NCBI RefSeq assembly: GCF_036227125.1
Contig: NZ_CP109435.1
Coordinates: 1,364,001-1,428,000 of the forward strand
Origin: Streptomyces sp. NBC_01485
GTDB taxonomy: Bacteria; Actinomycetota; Actinomycetes; Streptomycetales; Streptomycetaceae
Direction of reading: 5' to 3'
DNA length: 64,000 nt
Below are positions 50,740-58,372 of this stretch, one piece after another. The position numbers and the translations under genes are program-made. The notes under the pieces were generated by a model that was not told the origin of the DNA, made no database searches, and was given only the letters and a program-made list of their open reading frames with translations. Within the stretch, counting starts at the first letter, position 1, and every line of letters begins with the position of its first letter.

Positions 50740-51081
50740 CTACCCGTCGAGGTATCCGAGTTCCGAGTCGGGTCGGCAGTGTGTGCAGGCGGGGATGCCT
50801 TCGGCGAGCCAGCGGAGGGCGTCTGTGCGGCTGATTCCCCGGGACCGTTTGCCGGCCATGTGGCAGCCGCCGACGTGGATCATGTTCGGTGGTGCGTCCC
50901 GATTGAGGCCCATCTCGATCAGCCAGTCCGGTGCTGGCGTCCGGGCTTCGAGGCCGTGCTGTTTCTCGGCTGTTTTGCGTTCTTCGTCTGCGATCCATCG
51001 TCGGGTGCGTTCGAGGTCGGCTTGCTGGACGCGTTCGAGGAAGCGCAGCATGTCGAGTCGAGGCGGGGTTGGATCGCTCAC
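50740..51081 (-). CDS. DUF6233-like protein
   Basis: 113 aa from GTG 51081. Coiled N-terminal helix (ERVQQADLERTRRWIADEE), then RTPAPDWLIEMGL, VGGCHMAGKRSRGIS and ALAEG-like ending IPACTHCRPDSELGYLD. The Cys/His pattern is that of DUF6233 proteins, very common in Streptomyces. Function unknown. A divergent small gene starts at 51127. Confidence 0.75.
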   Translation of the reverse strand: MSDPTPPRLDMLRFLERVQQADLERTRRWIADEERKTAEKQHGLEARTPAPDWLIEMGLNRDAPPNMIHVGGCHMAGKRSRGISRTDALRWLAEGIPACTHCRPDSELGYLDG

Positions 51082-51126
51082 GCGTTCGAGTCTATGGCCG
51101 TCCGGTGCGCATGCCACCCTGGGGCC

Positions 51127-51318
51127 GTGAACCCCGACCGCTACCACCTCGCCCTCACCTCTACCGGCCGGCCGGTCATGCATGGCTGGTGGGGCAGCGA
51201 GGTCGTGGCCCGCTCGCAGTGCGCCGTCTGGGTCGGGTTGTGGGGCGTACTGCCGGGCGCGCGGGTGGTCCTCGTCGACGAGGAGGCGGGCGTGACGTTG
51301 ACGAGGTGGCCGGACTAG
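51127..51318 (+). CDS. Small hypothetical protein
   Basis: 63 aa from GTG near GGGG. RYHLALTSTGRPVMHGWWG and ARVVLVDEEAGVTLTRWP suggest a small beta domain. Divergent from the DUF6233 gene. Confidence 0.5.
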   Translation: MNPDRYHLALTSTGRPVMHGWWGSEVVARSQCAVWVGLWGVLPGARVVLVDEEAGVTLTRWPD

Positions 51319-51344
51319 GTGTGAGGGTCTGCCATTCTGGCGCG

Positions 51345-51473
51345 ATGGACGACGAGCAGCAGGCCCCGCAGCAGGGTGACGACTTCGACGACGTGTCCGG
51401 CGCAGGGGCTGACTTCCCGGTCGACGAGTACCGGCTGTCGACGCGCCCCGGCGGTGTCGGGGACAGCGACTAG
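51345..51473 (+). CDS. Tiny acidic protein
   Basis: 42 aa, ATG start, no strong ribosome site. Asp/Gln-rich (DDEQQAPQQGDDFDDV). It overlaps the end of the leftward 65-aa gene by four bases. May be real but unproven. Confidence 0.35.
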   Translation: MDDEQQAPQQGDDFDDVSGAGADFPVDEYRLSTRPGGVGDSD

Positions 51474-51667
51474 CCCGCCGGGTGGCGGACGCTCATCTTC
51501 AGCCCCATTTCAACGGCGTACCGGTCATGCCCGCCGTCGATGGCGAACGCGGTTACCGCCGCTTGCACGGCCTGCGCGGTGTCGACGGTGAGCCGCCCGT
51601 TCTGGATTTCCTCCCAGGCGGTGCGTTCGAGCTGGAGGAGGGTGTCGGGGAAGTCGAAGGTGGCCAC
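51470..51667 (-). CDS. Small hypothetical helical protein
   Basis: 65 aa. FPDTLLQLERTAWEEIQNGR and TAQAVQAAVTAFAIDGG give a two-helix domain. Similar small proteins occur in Streptomyces accessory regions (from memory). Function unknown. Confidence 0.5.
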   Translation of the reverse strand: MATFDFPDTLLQLERTAWEEIQNGRLTVDTAQAVQAAVTAFAIDGGHDRYAVEMGLKMSVRHPAG

Positions 51668-51772
51668 GGGCGGATCCTACGTCGACCATGTTGCGCGTCT
51701 CCGCAAAATGGTCCCGGCCTGCCGGACACCCGCCGCTGGTCACCGCCAGGGGTACGCACCATCTGCTGACCC

Positions 51773-51865
51773 TTACGCCGCCTCCACCACCTCGGCCCGG
51801 ACGGCTGCCGCCCACTCCTCGTACAGCCGCTCCAACACGACCCGCCCCTCCGGCGTCAACCGCAC
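51773..51865 (-). other. Possible remnant of a small leftward gene
   Basis: 30 codons from a GTG ending ERLYEEWAAAVRAEVVEAA. The ending resembles the C-terminus of the 59-aa protein at 52361-52540 (RDEWVAAVRAEMTTAA). A longer frame extends upstream without a convincing start, so this may be a truncated paralogue. Confidence 0.3.
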
Positions 51866-51965
51866 ACGCGGGTCCAGCCACGTTTGCCGCGCACCGCATG
51901 GAGCCTCCGACAGGCGGGCACACCGGACAGCAGACCGTGCGGCAACCTCAAAGGAGGACTCGGCA

Positions 51966-52121
51966 ATGCAATGTCCAAGTTGCGGCGCTTCCGCCATCCA
52001 GGGCTCGAACGGCTCATGGATCTGCTCGAACCAGTGCGGCTGGTCAAGCGGGCACGCCCCCACCCCACGGGTACCCTCAGCACATGACTCAGCAGCGGCC
52101 GACGGAAACCGTGCCGGGTGA
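51966..52121 (+). CDS. Small zinc-ribbon protein
   Basis: 51 aa, ATG behind AAAGGAGG. MQCPSCGASAIQGSNG, then WICSNQCGW, a complete four-Cys ribbon, followed by a Ser/Ala-rich tail. Overlaps the start of another ribbon gene at 52084. Confidence 0.6.
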   Translation: MQCPSCGASAIQGSNGSWICSNQCGWSSGHAPTPRVPSAHDSAAADGNRAG

Positions 52122-52302
52122 CACCGCCCGCCCTCGGGTCAGCCCTGAGATCACGACGACCGAGTGCCGACAATGCGGCGCCCAGGTGGCGGGATTGAAC
52201 GGCCGTTACGCCTGCGGGCTGTGCGGCTGGGTCAACCACTGGTCGGAGGGATACGGAAATCTCCCCACGGCCGAGGACGACCCGGACCATCCCGGACGCT
52301 GA
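52084..52302 (+). CDS. Small zinc-ribbon protein
   Basis: 72 aa. TECRQCGAQVAGLNGRYACG followed by LCGWVNHWSEG, a four-Cys ribbon like its upstream neighbour. They may be diverged duplicates. No function known. Confidence 0.6.
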   Translation: MTQQRPTETVPGDTARPRVSPEITTTECRQCGAQVAGLNGRYACGLCGWVNHWSEGYGNLPTAEDDPDHPGR

Positions 52303-52360
52303 AAAGCCGCCGCGCCCCTCGTTCCCCCACGGGAGCGGGGGGCGTTCTGCTGTTCCCCGG

Positions 52361-52540
52361 CTACGCGGCGGTGGTCATCTCCGCGCGTACCGCCGCCACC
52401 CACTCATCGCGTAGTGCCGCGTACCGGGCCCGATCGCCTGCCGGGAGATGCCCGCCGGCCCGCGTCATGAGCGCCCGAATCTCGGCGTTGATGGCCGCAG
52501 CAGACCGCACGGAACCCGGGCGGGTGATGGAGGGGGACAT
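52361..52540 (-). CDS. Small helical protein
   Basis: 59 aa, ATG behind GGGGGC. SAAAINAEIRALMTRAGGH and ARYAALRDEWVAAVRAEM form a helical pair. Relation to the 51773 fragment is seen at the C-terminus. Confidence 0.5.
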   Translation of the reverse strand: MSPSITRPGSVRSAAAINAEIRALMTRAGGHLPAGDRARYAALRDEWVAAVRAEMTTAA

Positions 52541-52605
52541 GCCCCCAGCGTATCGACAGCGGGGGCCGTTCACTCATCGCGATCCAGGCAATCTCAGACA
52601 CGGAG

Positions 52606-52639
52606 AAGGCCCCAACGGACCGTAATCCGTAAGGGCCTT
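52606..52639. terminator. Inverted repeat upstream of XRE-TPR gene
   Basis: AAGGCCC and GGGCCTT, with inner ACGGA/TCCGT, form a hairpin. It lies between divergent genes, so it may be an attenuator or operator rather than a simple terminator. Confidence 0.45.
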
Positions 52640-52702
52640 CCCAAGTACACCACCGGCCGTCGGGCGTACCGTTCCAAGTGGACGCAAGGAACGGAGACCA
52701 GT

Positions 52703-53932
52703 ATGACCCACGGTTCTGACATCCACCCCTCAGCCGAGAGCAACGGGCAACGCCTCGCCCGCCTGCGAGCCCGTCACCGCTGGACACAGCAGCGCCTCGC
52801 CACCGAATCCGGCTACTCCCTCGCCACCATCCGCGCCTTCGAACAAGGACGCCGCAGCCTCGACCGCGCCAGCATCGTCCTCACCTTCGCGCAAGCCCTC
52901 GACTGCCACCCCACCGAAATCACCGGAGCCCCCTACATGCCGGTCCAGGCCGACCGCGACGGGCAAGCCGCCGTCGCCTCGGTGGCCGCCGTCCGCCGCG
53001 CACTGATGCGCCACGGCCGGCCAACCCGACCAACGGACGCCGAAGCAGCCACCGTCAACCTGCCCGAGCTCCACGATCGGGTGGCCGAGGCCAACCAGCA
53101 CCGGCAGGCGGCAGCCCTCGCCAAGTCCGGCGCCGCACTGCCCGCGCTGCTGCGCGACCTCCAGGTCGCGGCCGAACTGACCGAAGGCGACACCCGGCGT
53201 CGGGTGTTCGGCCTGCTGGCGTCCGGCTACGAGTGCGCAATGCAGTACCTGTACAAGCTGGGCCACACCTCGGATGCGACCTTGGCCACCGAGCGCGTGC
53301 TGTGGGCGTCACGGGAGACCGGGGATCCGCTGCGGGTTCTGGCCGCGCACTGGTACGACGCGGGCGAGTTCCTGTCGATCGGCGAGCACGACGAGGCCGG
53401 GGCCATCATCGACGACGCCCTCACCGAGCTCGGCGCGATGCCGTCACCCGGGCCGGAAGCCGTGTCCCTGAAGGGCGCATTCCACCTGAAGGCCTCGCTG
53501 AACCTGGCCCGCGCCAAGGACACGGCTGCCGCGGTCCGCCACCTCGGACACGCGCAGCAGGCCGCCGACCGACTCGGGGAGGACCGCAACGACTGGCAGA
53601 TGCAGTTCGGCCCCACCAACACCGCCCTCTGGTCCGTCAGCCTGCCCGTGGAGATGGGCCACGGCAAGGACGCGGTCGCGCGAGCGGAGAAGGTGAAGCT
53701 CCCGGCCGGCTACTCGCGGGAGCGGACCTCGCACTTCCACATCGACCGCGGCAGGGCGTTCTTCTACAACGGGCAGCGGGAGCAGGCTGTGGCCGCATTC
53801 CTGGATGCGGAGCGGCTGGCGCCGCAGGCGACGCGTGCGCATGCGGCGGTGCGGGAGACGGTCGGCACGATGATCCGTACCCGCAAGCGGGGCGAGCTGG
53901 TGGAGTTGGGGATTCGGCTCGGCGTCGTCTGA
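52703..53932 (+). CDS. XRE-family regulator with TPR-like domain
   Basis: 409 aa, ATG behind CGGAGA. N-terminal HTH: LARLRARHRWTQQRLATESG, SLATIRAFEQGRRSLD (residues about 15-55). Then many helical repeats (VLWASRETGDPLRVLAAHWY, GAFHLKASLNLARAKDTAAA) typical of Streptomyces XRE-TPR sensor regulators. It probably senses a small molecule or peptide. The palindrome at 53941 is close to its end and before the next gene. Confidence 0.8.
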   Translation: MTHGSDIHPSAESNGQRLARLRARHRWTQQRLATESGYSLATIRAFEQGRRSLDRASIVLTFAQALDCHPTEITGAPYMPVQADRDGQAAVASVAAVRRALMRHGRPTRPTDAEAATVNLPELHDRVAEANQHRQAAALAKSGAALPALLRDLQVAAELTEGDTRRRVFGLLASGYECAMQYLYKLGHTSDATLATERVLWASRETGDPLRVLAAHWYDAGEFLSIGEHDEAGAIIDDALTELGAMPSPGPEAVSLKGAFHLKASLNLARAKDTAAAVRHLGHAQQAADRLGEDRNDWQMQFGPTNTALWSVSLPVEMGHGKDAVARAEKVKLPAGYSRERTSHFHIDRGRAFFYNGQREQAVAAFLDAERLAPQATRAHAAVRETVGTMIRTRKRGELVELGIRLGVV

Positions 53933-53940
53933 CACAGGTA

Positions 53941-53953
53941 CTACAGTCTGTAG
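53941..53953. promoter_or_regulatory. Palindrome CTACAG-T-CTGTAG
   Basis: A 13-bp perfect inverted repeat 68 bases before the 112-aa gene. It is a candidate operator for the XRE-TPR protein encoded just upstream. Confidence 0.55.
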
Positions 53954-54021
53954 CACTTCCGTGACCCCCTGGGCTCTAGCGTCGGTTGAGCAGCACAAAC
54001 CACGAGGCCAGGGGGTTCCGC

Positions 54022-54360
54022 ATGTCAGGCAGAAGCGCAGGGCTGGGCACGGTCGATGTGCTCGCTCTGCTCCCTCTCCCCGCGCTCGACGGGCTGTCGC
54101 AGGAGCGGGTACGCGGCGCGGCTTGCATCTGGTGCGACACGCGCCTCGACACGGCAACCGCTGTCGACCTCGGTGAGCGCCGCCACAGGCGTTTGGACGG
54201 CCACTACAGCACGTTCCCGCGGGCCTGCCCCGCATGCGTCCGCGAGGCCGCCATACGGGCCATCCGCGACCATCCCGGCATGTGCGAGCAGTGCACCGAC
54301 GACGCCTCCCACTGCGACGTGCGCGCCGCACTGGAACACCTCGCCCGGGAGGGCCGATGA
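54022..54360 (+). CDS. Zinc-binding small protein
   Basis: 112 aa, ATG behind AGGGGG. Cys pairs CIWCDTRL, ACPACVREA and MCEQCTDDASHC. No catalytic motif. Start of a three-gene overlapping unit controlled from the palindrome at 53941. Confidence 0.6.
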   Translation: MSGRSAGLGTVDVLALLPLPALDGLSQERVRGAACIWCDTRLDTATAVDLGERRHRRLDGHYSTFPRACPACVREAAIRAIRDHPGMCEQCTDDASHCDVRAALEHLAREGR

Positions 54361-54545
54361 ACACCACGATCGCGACTCCGGAATACGTCGCCCTGCTGGA
54401 ACACGGCACAACATGCCCCACCTGCATGGCCATGGACAAGGACGGCAAGAACCTCGGCCTGCCCTGCGAGCCAGGCGACCGCATCTACCAGGCATACCGG
54501 CAGACGCTACGCGGCCCCGCCGCACCACCCCAGACCGGAGCCTGA
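54357..54545 (+). CDS. Small CxxC protein
   Basis: 62 aa, ATG overlapping the previous stop. ALLEHGTTCPTCMAMDKDG and LPCEPGDRIYQAYRQ. Cotranscribed with the 112-aa gene. Function unknown. Confidence 0.55.
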   Translation: MNTTIATPEYVALLEHGTTCPTCMAMDKDGKNLGLPCEPGDRIYQAYRQTLRGPAAPPQTGA

Positions 54546-54546
54546 C

Positions 54547-54702
54547 ATGCGGCGCTGCGCCCGCTGCGGGCGACCCATCGAACCCGGCGACACATACAAC
54601 GAGACGATCCCCGACTCGACGTCCGCCGCCCGCCCGACCGTGTACGTCCACGACTGGGAATGCAACCGGCCCCGCACCCTGGTGATACCCCACACCCGCT
54701 GA
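54547..54702 (+). CDS. Small zinc-ribbon protein
   Basis: 51 aa, start codon one base after the previous stop. RRCARCGRPIEPGDTYNE, then WECNRPRTLVI, a minimal Cys site. Third gene of the unit. Confidence 0.5.
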   Translation: MRRCARCGRPIEPGDTYNETIPDSTSAARPTVYVHDWECNRPRTLVIPHTR

Positions 54703-54814
54703 ACTCCCGGCCGCCTCGCACCGCAGCGTGGCCCCCGGGACGGCCGCCCCCTGGAGGGGAAACGCGGCCACGGCCCGCCGCCGAGCGTCACCCCGCCCGC
54801 CGGCGGCGGGCCAC

Positions 54815-55057
54815 TCACTGGACAAGATCAGCGAGAGACACGTCGAGCGCGCGAGCGATACGGAGCAGCGTCTCCAGGGTCGGATTGTTCCGGCCCGCTT
54901 CGATCTCCTGAAGGCTCCAGCGGCTGATGCCCGCCGCGAGGTGGAGGCGCTCCTGTGTCAGGTTCTGATGCATGCGTTCGGTGCGGATGCGGTCGCCGAT
55001 GGCGTGGCGGCAGGCTTTGAGCCAGTCATCGTCGGAGAGGTCGAGCACTCGACACAC
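54815..55057 (-). CDS. XRE-family HTH repressor
   Basis: 80 aa from GTG (a second GTG is at 55048). HTH of Cro/cI type: IRTERMHQNLTQERLHLAAG, ISRWSLQEIEAGRNNPTLET and LLRIARALDVSLADLV. No Shine-Dalgarno, so it is possibly leaderless. It faces a divergent gene at 55254 across 196 bases of control region and is a good candidate for the element's lysogeny regulator. Confidence 0.75.
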   Translation of the reverse strand: MCRVLDLSDDDWLKACRHAIGDRIRTERMHQNLTQERLHLAAGISRWSLQEIEAGRNNPTLETLLRIARALDVSLADLVQ

Positions 55058-55253
55058 GCTCTGACGTGGATGATCTTAAGTCAGCCCGGCAGACCAGGCA
55101 TTTTTAGATCAAGGTCCATCGCGGCGCGCAAGACCAGCGCAGACAAAACACCCGTTCGGATGATGTGATCCTTGACGTCTTGCCTAACAAGAAACCACAG
55201 GCCAACGATTACATGCGCCCCCCACGCACCCGCACGACGACAGGCGACGCACC

Positions 55254-55463
55254 ATGACCGACGAGCAGTCCGACCCCACCCCGGCGCTCGCCCTCACCAA
55301 CCTCCAACGCGACCGTGTCAACTTCGCGCGCTGCGACCTCGAAGCCGCCCGCACCGAAGACCTCGGACAACTCCCCCCTGCCGGCCTCATCTTCCTCGTC
55401 GAACGCATGCGGGGACGCCTCGGCGACATCCTGGACCTCGTCGATGAACTAGCAGACAACTGA
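55254..55463 (+). CDS. Small helical protein at the element edge
   Basis: 69 aa, ATG with a weak site. LTNLQRDRVNFARCDLEAAR and FLVERMRGRLGDILDLVDEL. It ends six bases before the truncated xylanase stop, so it is the last element gene. Divergent from the XRE repressor, it is likely regulated by it. Confidence 0.5.
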   Translation: MTDEQSDPTPALALTNLQRDRVNFARCDLEAARTEDLGQLPPAGLIFLVERMRGRLGDILDLVDELADN

Positions 55464-55468
55464 GTCCC

Positions 55469-55501
55469 CTAACCAACATTGTGATCCCAGATCGTGATCC
55501 C
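55469..55501. other. Probable right attachment junction
   Basis: The xylanase frame diverges from the family after ITIWD and stops at 55469-55471. Two GTGATCCC copies (55481-55488 and 55494-55501) lie here. The recombination core is probably within this stretch. The left counterpart is outside the window. Confidence 0.45.
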
Positions 55502-56416
55502 GACGCACCGCCGCACCGCGAGGCACGCCTCGGTCATGTCCCGGTACCAGTCGGCCTGTTGGGCCAGTTTCTCCTCGGTCGCGGGCAGCAGCATCCGTAC
55601 GTCGACCTCGGTGAGCGCGGTGTCCAGGCCGAGCCGGGCGAAGCGGCGGAGGTTGTCCTCCAGGGTCGTCGGATAGCCGTACTGCAGGGCGAGATGGGCC
55701 TGCAGGCCGACGCCGTCGAGCGGGACGCCCTGCGCCTTCAGTTCCTTGGCCAGGCCGTAGTAGGCGTCGCTCTTCGGGCCGACGGCCTCGATGTTGTAGT
55801 CGTTGAGGTAGAGCTTCGCCTTCGGGTCGGCCTGGTGGGCCCAGCGCAGGGCGTCGGCGATGTAGCCGGGGCCGAGCGTCTTGTAGAAGACCGTCTCACG
55901 GTAGGTGCCGTCCTCGTTGAACGCCTCGTTCACGACGTCCCAGGAGTAGACCTTGCCCCGGTAGTGGCGCACCTCGGTCTGGATGTGCTTCTTGAGCACG
56001 GCCCGCAGCGCGTCGGCCGTCCACTCCTTGCCGGTCAGCCAGCCGGGCAGTTGGCTGTGCCAGACGAGGGTGTGGGCGCGGACCTTCTGGTGGTGGGCGC
56101 GCGCGAGGTCCACGATCGCGTCGCCGGCCGTCCAGTCGAAGACGCCCTGCTGCGGCTCGGTGGCATACCACTTCATTCCGTTGCCCGGCGTGATCATGTC
56201 GAACTCGCTGCCGAGGATCTTCGTGTAGGCGGTGTCGGTGAGTTCGGGGTTGTCGGTGGCGCTGCCGAAGTAACGGCCGTGGCGCTGCGCGAGGTCGGCG
56301 AGGGTGGGCGGGTCGTCGCAGTGGGCCTGGGCGGCCGGGTCGGCGGCGACGACCGCCAGGAGCGCCCCGGTCAGGGCGCCGACGAGTCTGAGCCGGGTGC
56401 GGGACGTGCGGGACAT
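55469..56416 (-). CDS. GH10 endo-1,4-beta-xylanase, C-terminus cut by integration
   Basis: 315 aa. Signal peptide (LRLVGALTGALLAVVAADPAAQA), then the GH10 barrel: FDMITPGNGMKW, RAHTLVWHSQLPGW, acid/base E164 in WDVVNEAF, LNDYNIE and nucleophile E270 in LTEVDVRM. The protein stops five residues after GITIW, inside barrel strand 8, so the last helix and any extra domain are lost (about 40 residues). Secreted xylan-cleaving enzyme in origin, probably inactive or unstable now. ATG behind GAGGAG. Confidence 0.85.
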   Translation of the reverse strand: MSRTSRTRLRLVGALTGALLAVVAADPAAQAHCDDPPTLADLAQRHGRYFGSATDNPELTDTAYTKILGSEFDMITPGNGMKWYATEPQQGVFDWTAGDAIVDLARAHHQKVRAHTLVWHSQLPGWLTGKEWTADALRAVLKKHIQTEVRHYRGKVYSWDVVNEAFNEDGTYRETVFYKTLGPGYIADALRWAHQADPKAKLYLNDYNIEAVGPKSDAYYGLAKELKAQGVPLDGVGLQAHLALQYGYPTTLEDNLRRFARLGLDTALTEVDVRMLLPATEEKLAQQADWYRDMTEACLAVRRCVGITIWDHNVG

Positions 56417-56471
56417 GGTGCGACTCCTCACGGTCGGTGGGTGTGGCGTGCCGTACGTCCGCGGGCGCGCG

Positions 56472-57368
56472 TCATCCCTTCGTGGCGCCGGCGGTGAGAC
56501 CGCCGACGAGCTGGCGCTCGGCGACGGAGTAGAAGGCCAGGGCGGGAACCATGGCGAGGACGAGGTAGGCGAAGACGCGCGCGTACTCCGCGGAGTACTG
56601 GCCCTGGAACTGCTGGACGCCGATCGGGATGGTCCACCAGGTGGGCTCGTTGAAGACCAGCAGCGGCAGGAAGAAGTTGTTCCAGCTCCCGACCACGGCG
56701 AGGACGGAGACCGTGCCGAGGGCGGGCCGGGCCATCGGCAGCAGGATCCGCCAGAAGAAGCCGAGCGGCCCGCAGCCGTCGAGGGTGGCCGCCTCCTCCA
56801 GCTCGGCCGGGATCTCCCGGAAGAAGCCGCGCAGGATGACGATGGTCATCGGCAGCCCGAACGCGGCCTGCGGCAGGATCACGCCGAGCGGGTTGTCCAG
56901 CAGGTTCATGGAGCGCAGCAGCAGGAACAGCGGCAGCGCCGCCACCGCGAAGGGGAACATCAGCCCCATCGTGAACAGGGTGAACAGCATCTCCCGCCCG
57001 CGGAAGGCGAACCGGGCGAAGGAGAACGCGGCGAGCGCGGACACCGCGACGACCACCACGGTCGTCCCGACCGCGATCAGTGTGCTGCTGCCGACGAGCT
57101 GCCAGAACGAACCGGAGCCGAGGATGTCCGTGTAGTTGGAGACGACCCAGGGGTCGGGCAGCCCGATGGGGTTGCGGGAGAGCTGGTCGGTGGACTTGAA
57201 GCCGGACAGCACGGCGTAGACCAGGGGTACGGCCATCAGCGCGCCGACGGCGACGAGGACGAGATGCAGCGGAAGGCTGCGCCCGACCCGCCGGCTCCTG
57301 CCTGTCGTACCCGTCGCACTCGTCGTACCTGTCTTGCGGACGCTCCGGCCCGTCTTGACGACGCTCAC
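56472..57368 (-). CDS. Sugar ABC transporter permease (MalG-like)
   Basis: 298 aa from GTG overlapping the upstream stop. Six membrane helices are expected. The EAA loop reads IPAELEEAATLDGCGPLGFF. C-terminal LVGGLTAGATKG is typical. Pairs with the 333-aa permease. No ATPase gene is nearby, as is normal for Streptomyces systems that share MsiK. Confidence 0.88.
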   Translation of the reverse strand: MSVVKTGRSVRKTGTTSATGTTGRSRRVGRSLPLHLVLVAVGALMAVPLVYAVLSGFKSTDQLSRNPIGLPDPWVVSNYTDILGSGSFWQLVGSSTLIAVGTTVVVVAVSALAAFSFARFAFRGREMLFTLFTMGLMFPFAVAALPLFLLLRSMNLLDNPLGVILPQAAFGLPMTIVILRGFFREIPAELEEAATLDGCGPLGFFWRILLPMARPALGTVSVLAVVGSWNNFFLPLLVFNEPTWWTIPIGVQQFQGQYSAEYARVFAYLVLAMVPALAFYSVAERQLVGGLTAGATKG

Positions 57369-58366
57369 GAGCCGCCGCCTCCTCGCATGGTCGTGGTGGC
57401 GCCCTGAAGATCGCGGCGCAGCACGAACCGCTGGTAGGCGAGGGCGAAGACGAGGCTGATGCCGAACATGGCCACGCTGATCGCGCTCGCGTAGCCGACC
57501 TGGTACCGCTTGAAGCCGTACTGGAACATGGTCACGGCCATCGTCTCGGAGTGGTGGTCGGGACCGCCCGCGGTGACCACCCACACCAGGTCGAAGAGCT
57601 GGATCGAGCCGATGACCGACAGGAAGACGCTGATCCGCAGGGTCGGCGCGAGCAGCGGCAGGGTGATGTTGCGGAACCGCTGCCAGGGCCCGGCGCCGTC
57701 GATCAGGGCCGCCTCGGTCAACTCGGCCGGGATGGACTGGAGTCCGGCCAGGTAGAGCATCATGTGGAAGCCGAAGTACTTCCACGTCATGACCAGGAAC
57801 AGGGTGGCCATGACGGTGGACGGGTCGGCGAACCACTGCCCGCCCACCCCGTCCAGCCCGACCGCGCCCAGGACATGGTCGGCGAGACCGTCGTCCGGGG
57901 CGAAGATCATGCTGAACAGGACGCCGGTGATCGCCTCGGAGAGGATGTACGGCGCGAAGAACAGCATCCGGTACACGGCCCGGCCGCGGATCTTCTGGTT
58001 GAGCGCGACCGCGAGGGCGAGCGCGAACGGCAGTTGCAGGACGAGCGAGAGCCCGACCAGGAGCAGGCAGCGCCACAGGTCGCCCAGGAACACCGGGTCC
58101 TGGAAGAGCCGGGTGAAGTTGTCGCCGCCGATGTAGTCCTCGGGCATGCCGAAGCCGCCCCAGCGGAAGAGCGAGGCGTACAGCGCGAACAGCATCGGCA
58201 GCAGCACGAGCGTGCCGAACAGCACCAGCGCGGGCACCTGGAAGCCGACGGCGGTGAGCCAGTGCAGCGCCCGCCGCCGCGCCCGGCCCCGGTCCGGGCC
58301 TGCGGCCGGGGGCGGGAGGTCGACGTCGGGGCCGCGGCGCTTGTCCGGGAGGAAGGTGGAGGTCAT
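57365..58366 (-). CDS. Sugar ABC transporter permease (MalF-like)
   Basis: 333 aa. Helices from about residue 37 (LTAVGFQVPALVLFGTLVLL). The EAA loop is IPAELTEAALIDGAGPWQRF, with a downstream TAGGPDHHSETM segment typical of the family. Coupled to the MalG-like gene by GTGA and follows the binding-protein gene. Confidence 0.88.
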   Translation of the reverse strand: MTSTFLPDKRRGPDVDLPPPAAGPDRGRARRRALHWLTAVGFQVPALVLFGTLVLLPMLFALYASLFRWGGFGMPEDYIGGDNFTRLFQDPVFLGDLWRCLLLVGLSLVLQLPFALALAVALNQKIRGRAVYRMLFFAPYILSEAITGVLFSMIFAPDDGLADHVLGAVGLDGVGGQWFADPSTVMATLFLVMTWKYFGFHMMLYLAGLQSIPAELTEAALIDGAGPWQRFRNITLPLLAPTLRISVFLSVIGSIQLFDLVWVVTAGGPDHHSETMAVTMFQYGFKRYQVGYASAISVAMFGISLVFALAYQRFVLRRDLQGATTTMRGGGGS

Positions 58367-58372
58367 CGCCTG

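Noticed and set aside
55469..56497. Rightward frame opposite the xylanase
   Set aside because: Antisense shadow; the leftward frame has signal peptide and GH10 catalytic residues.
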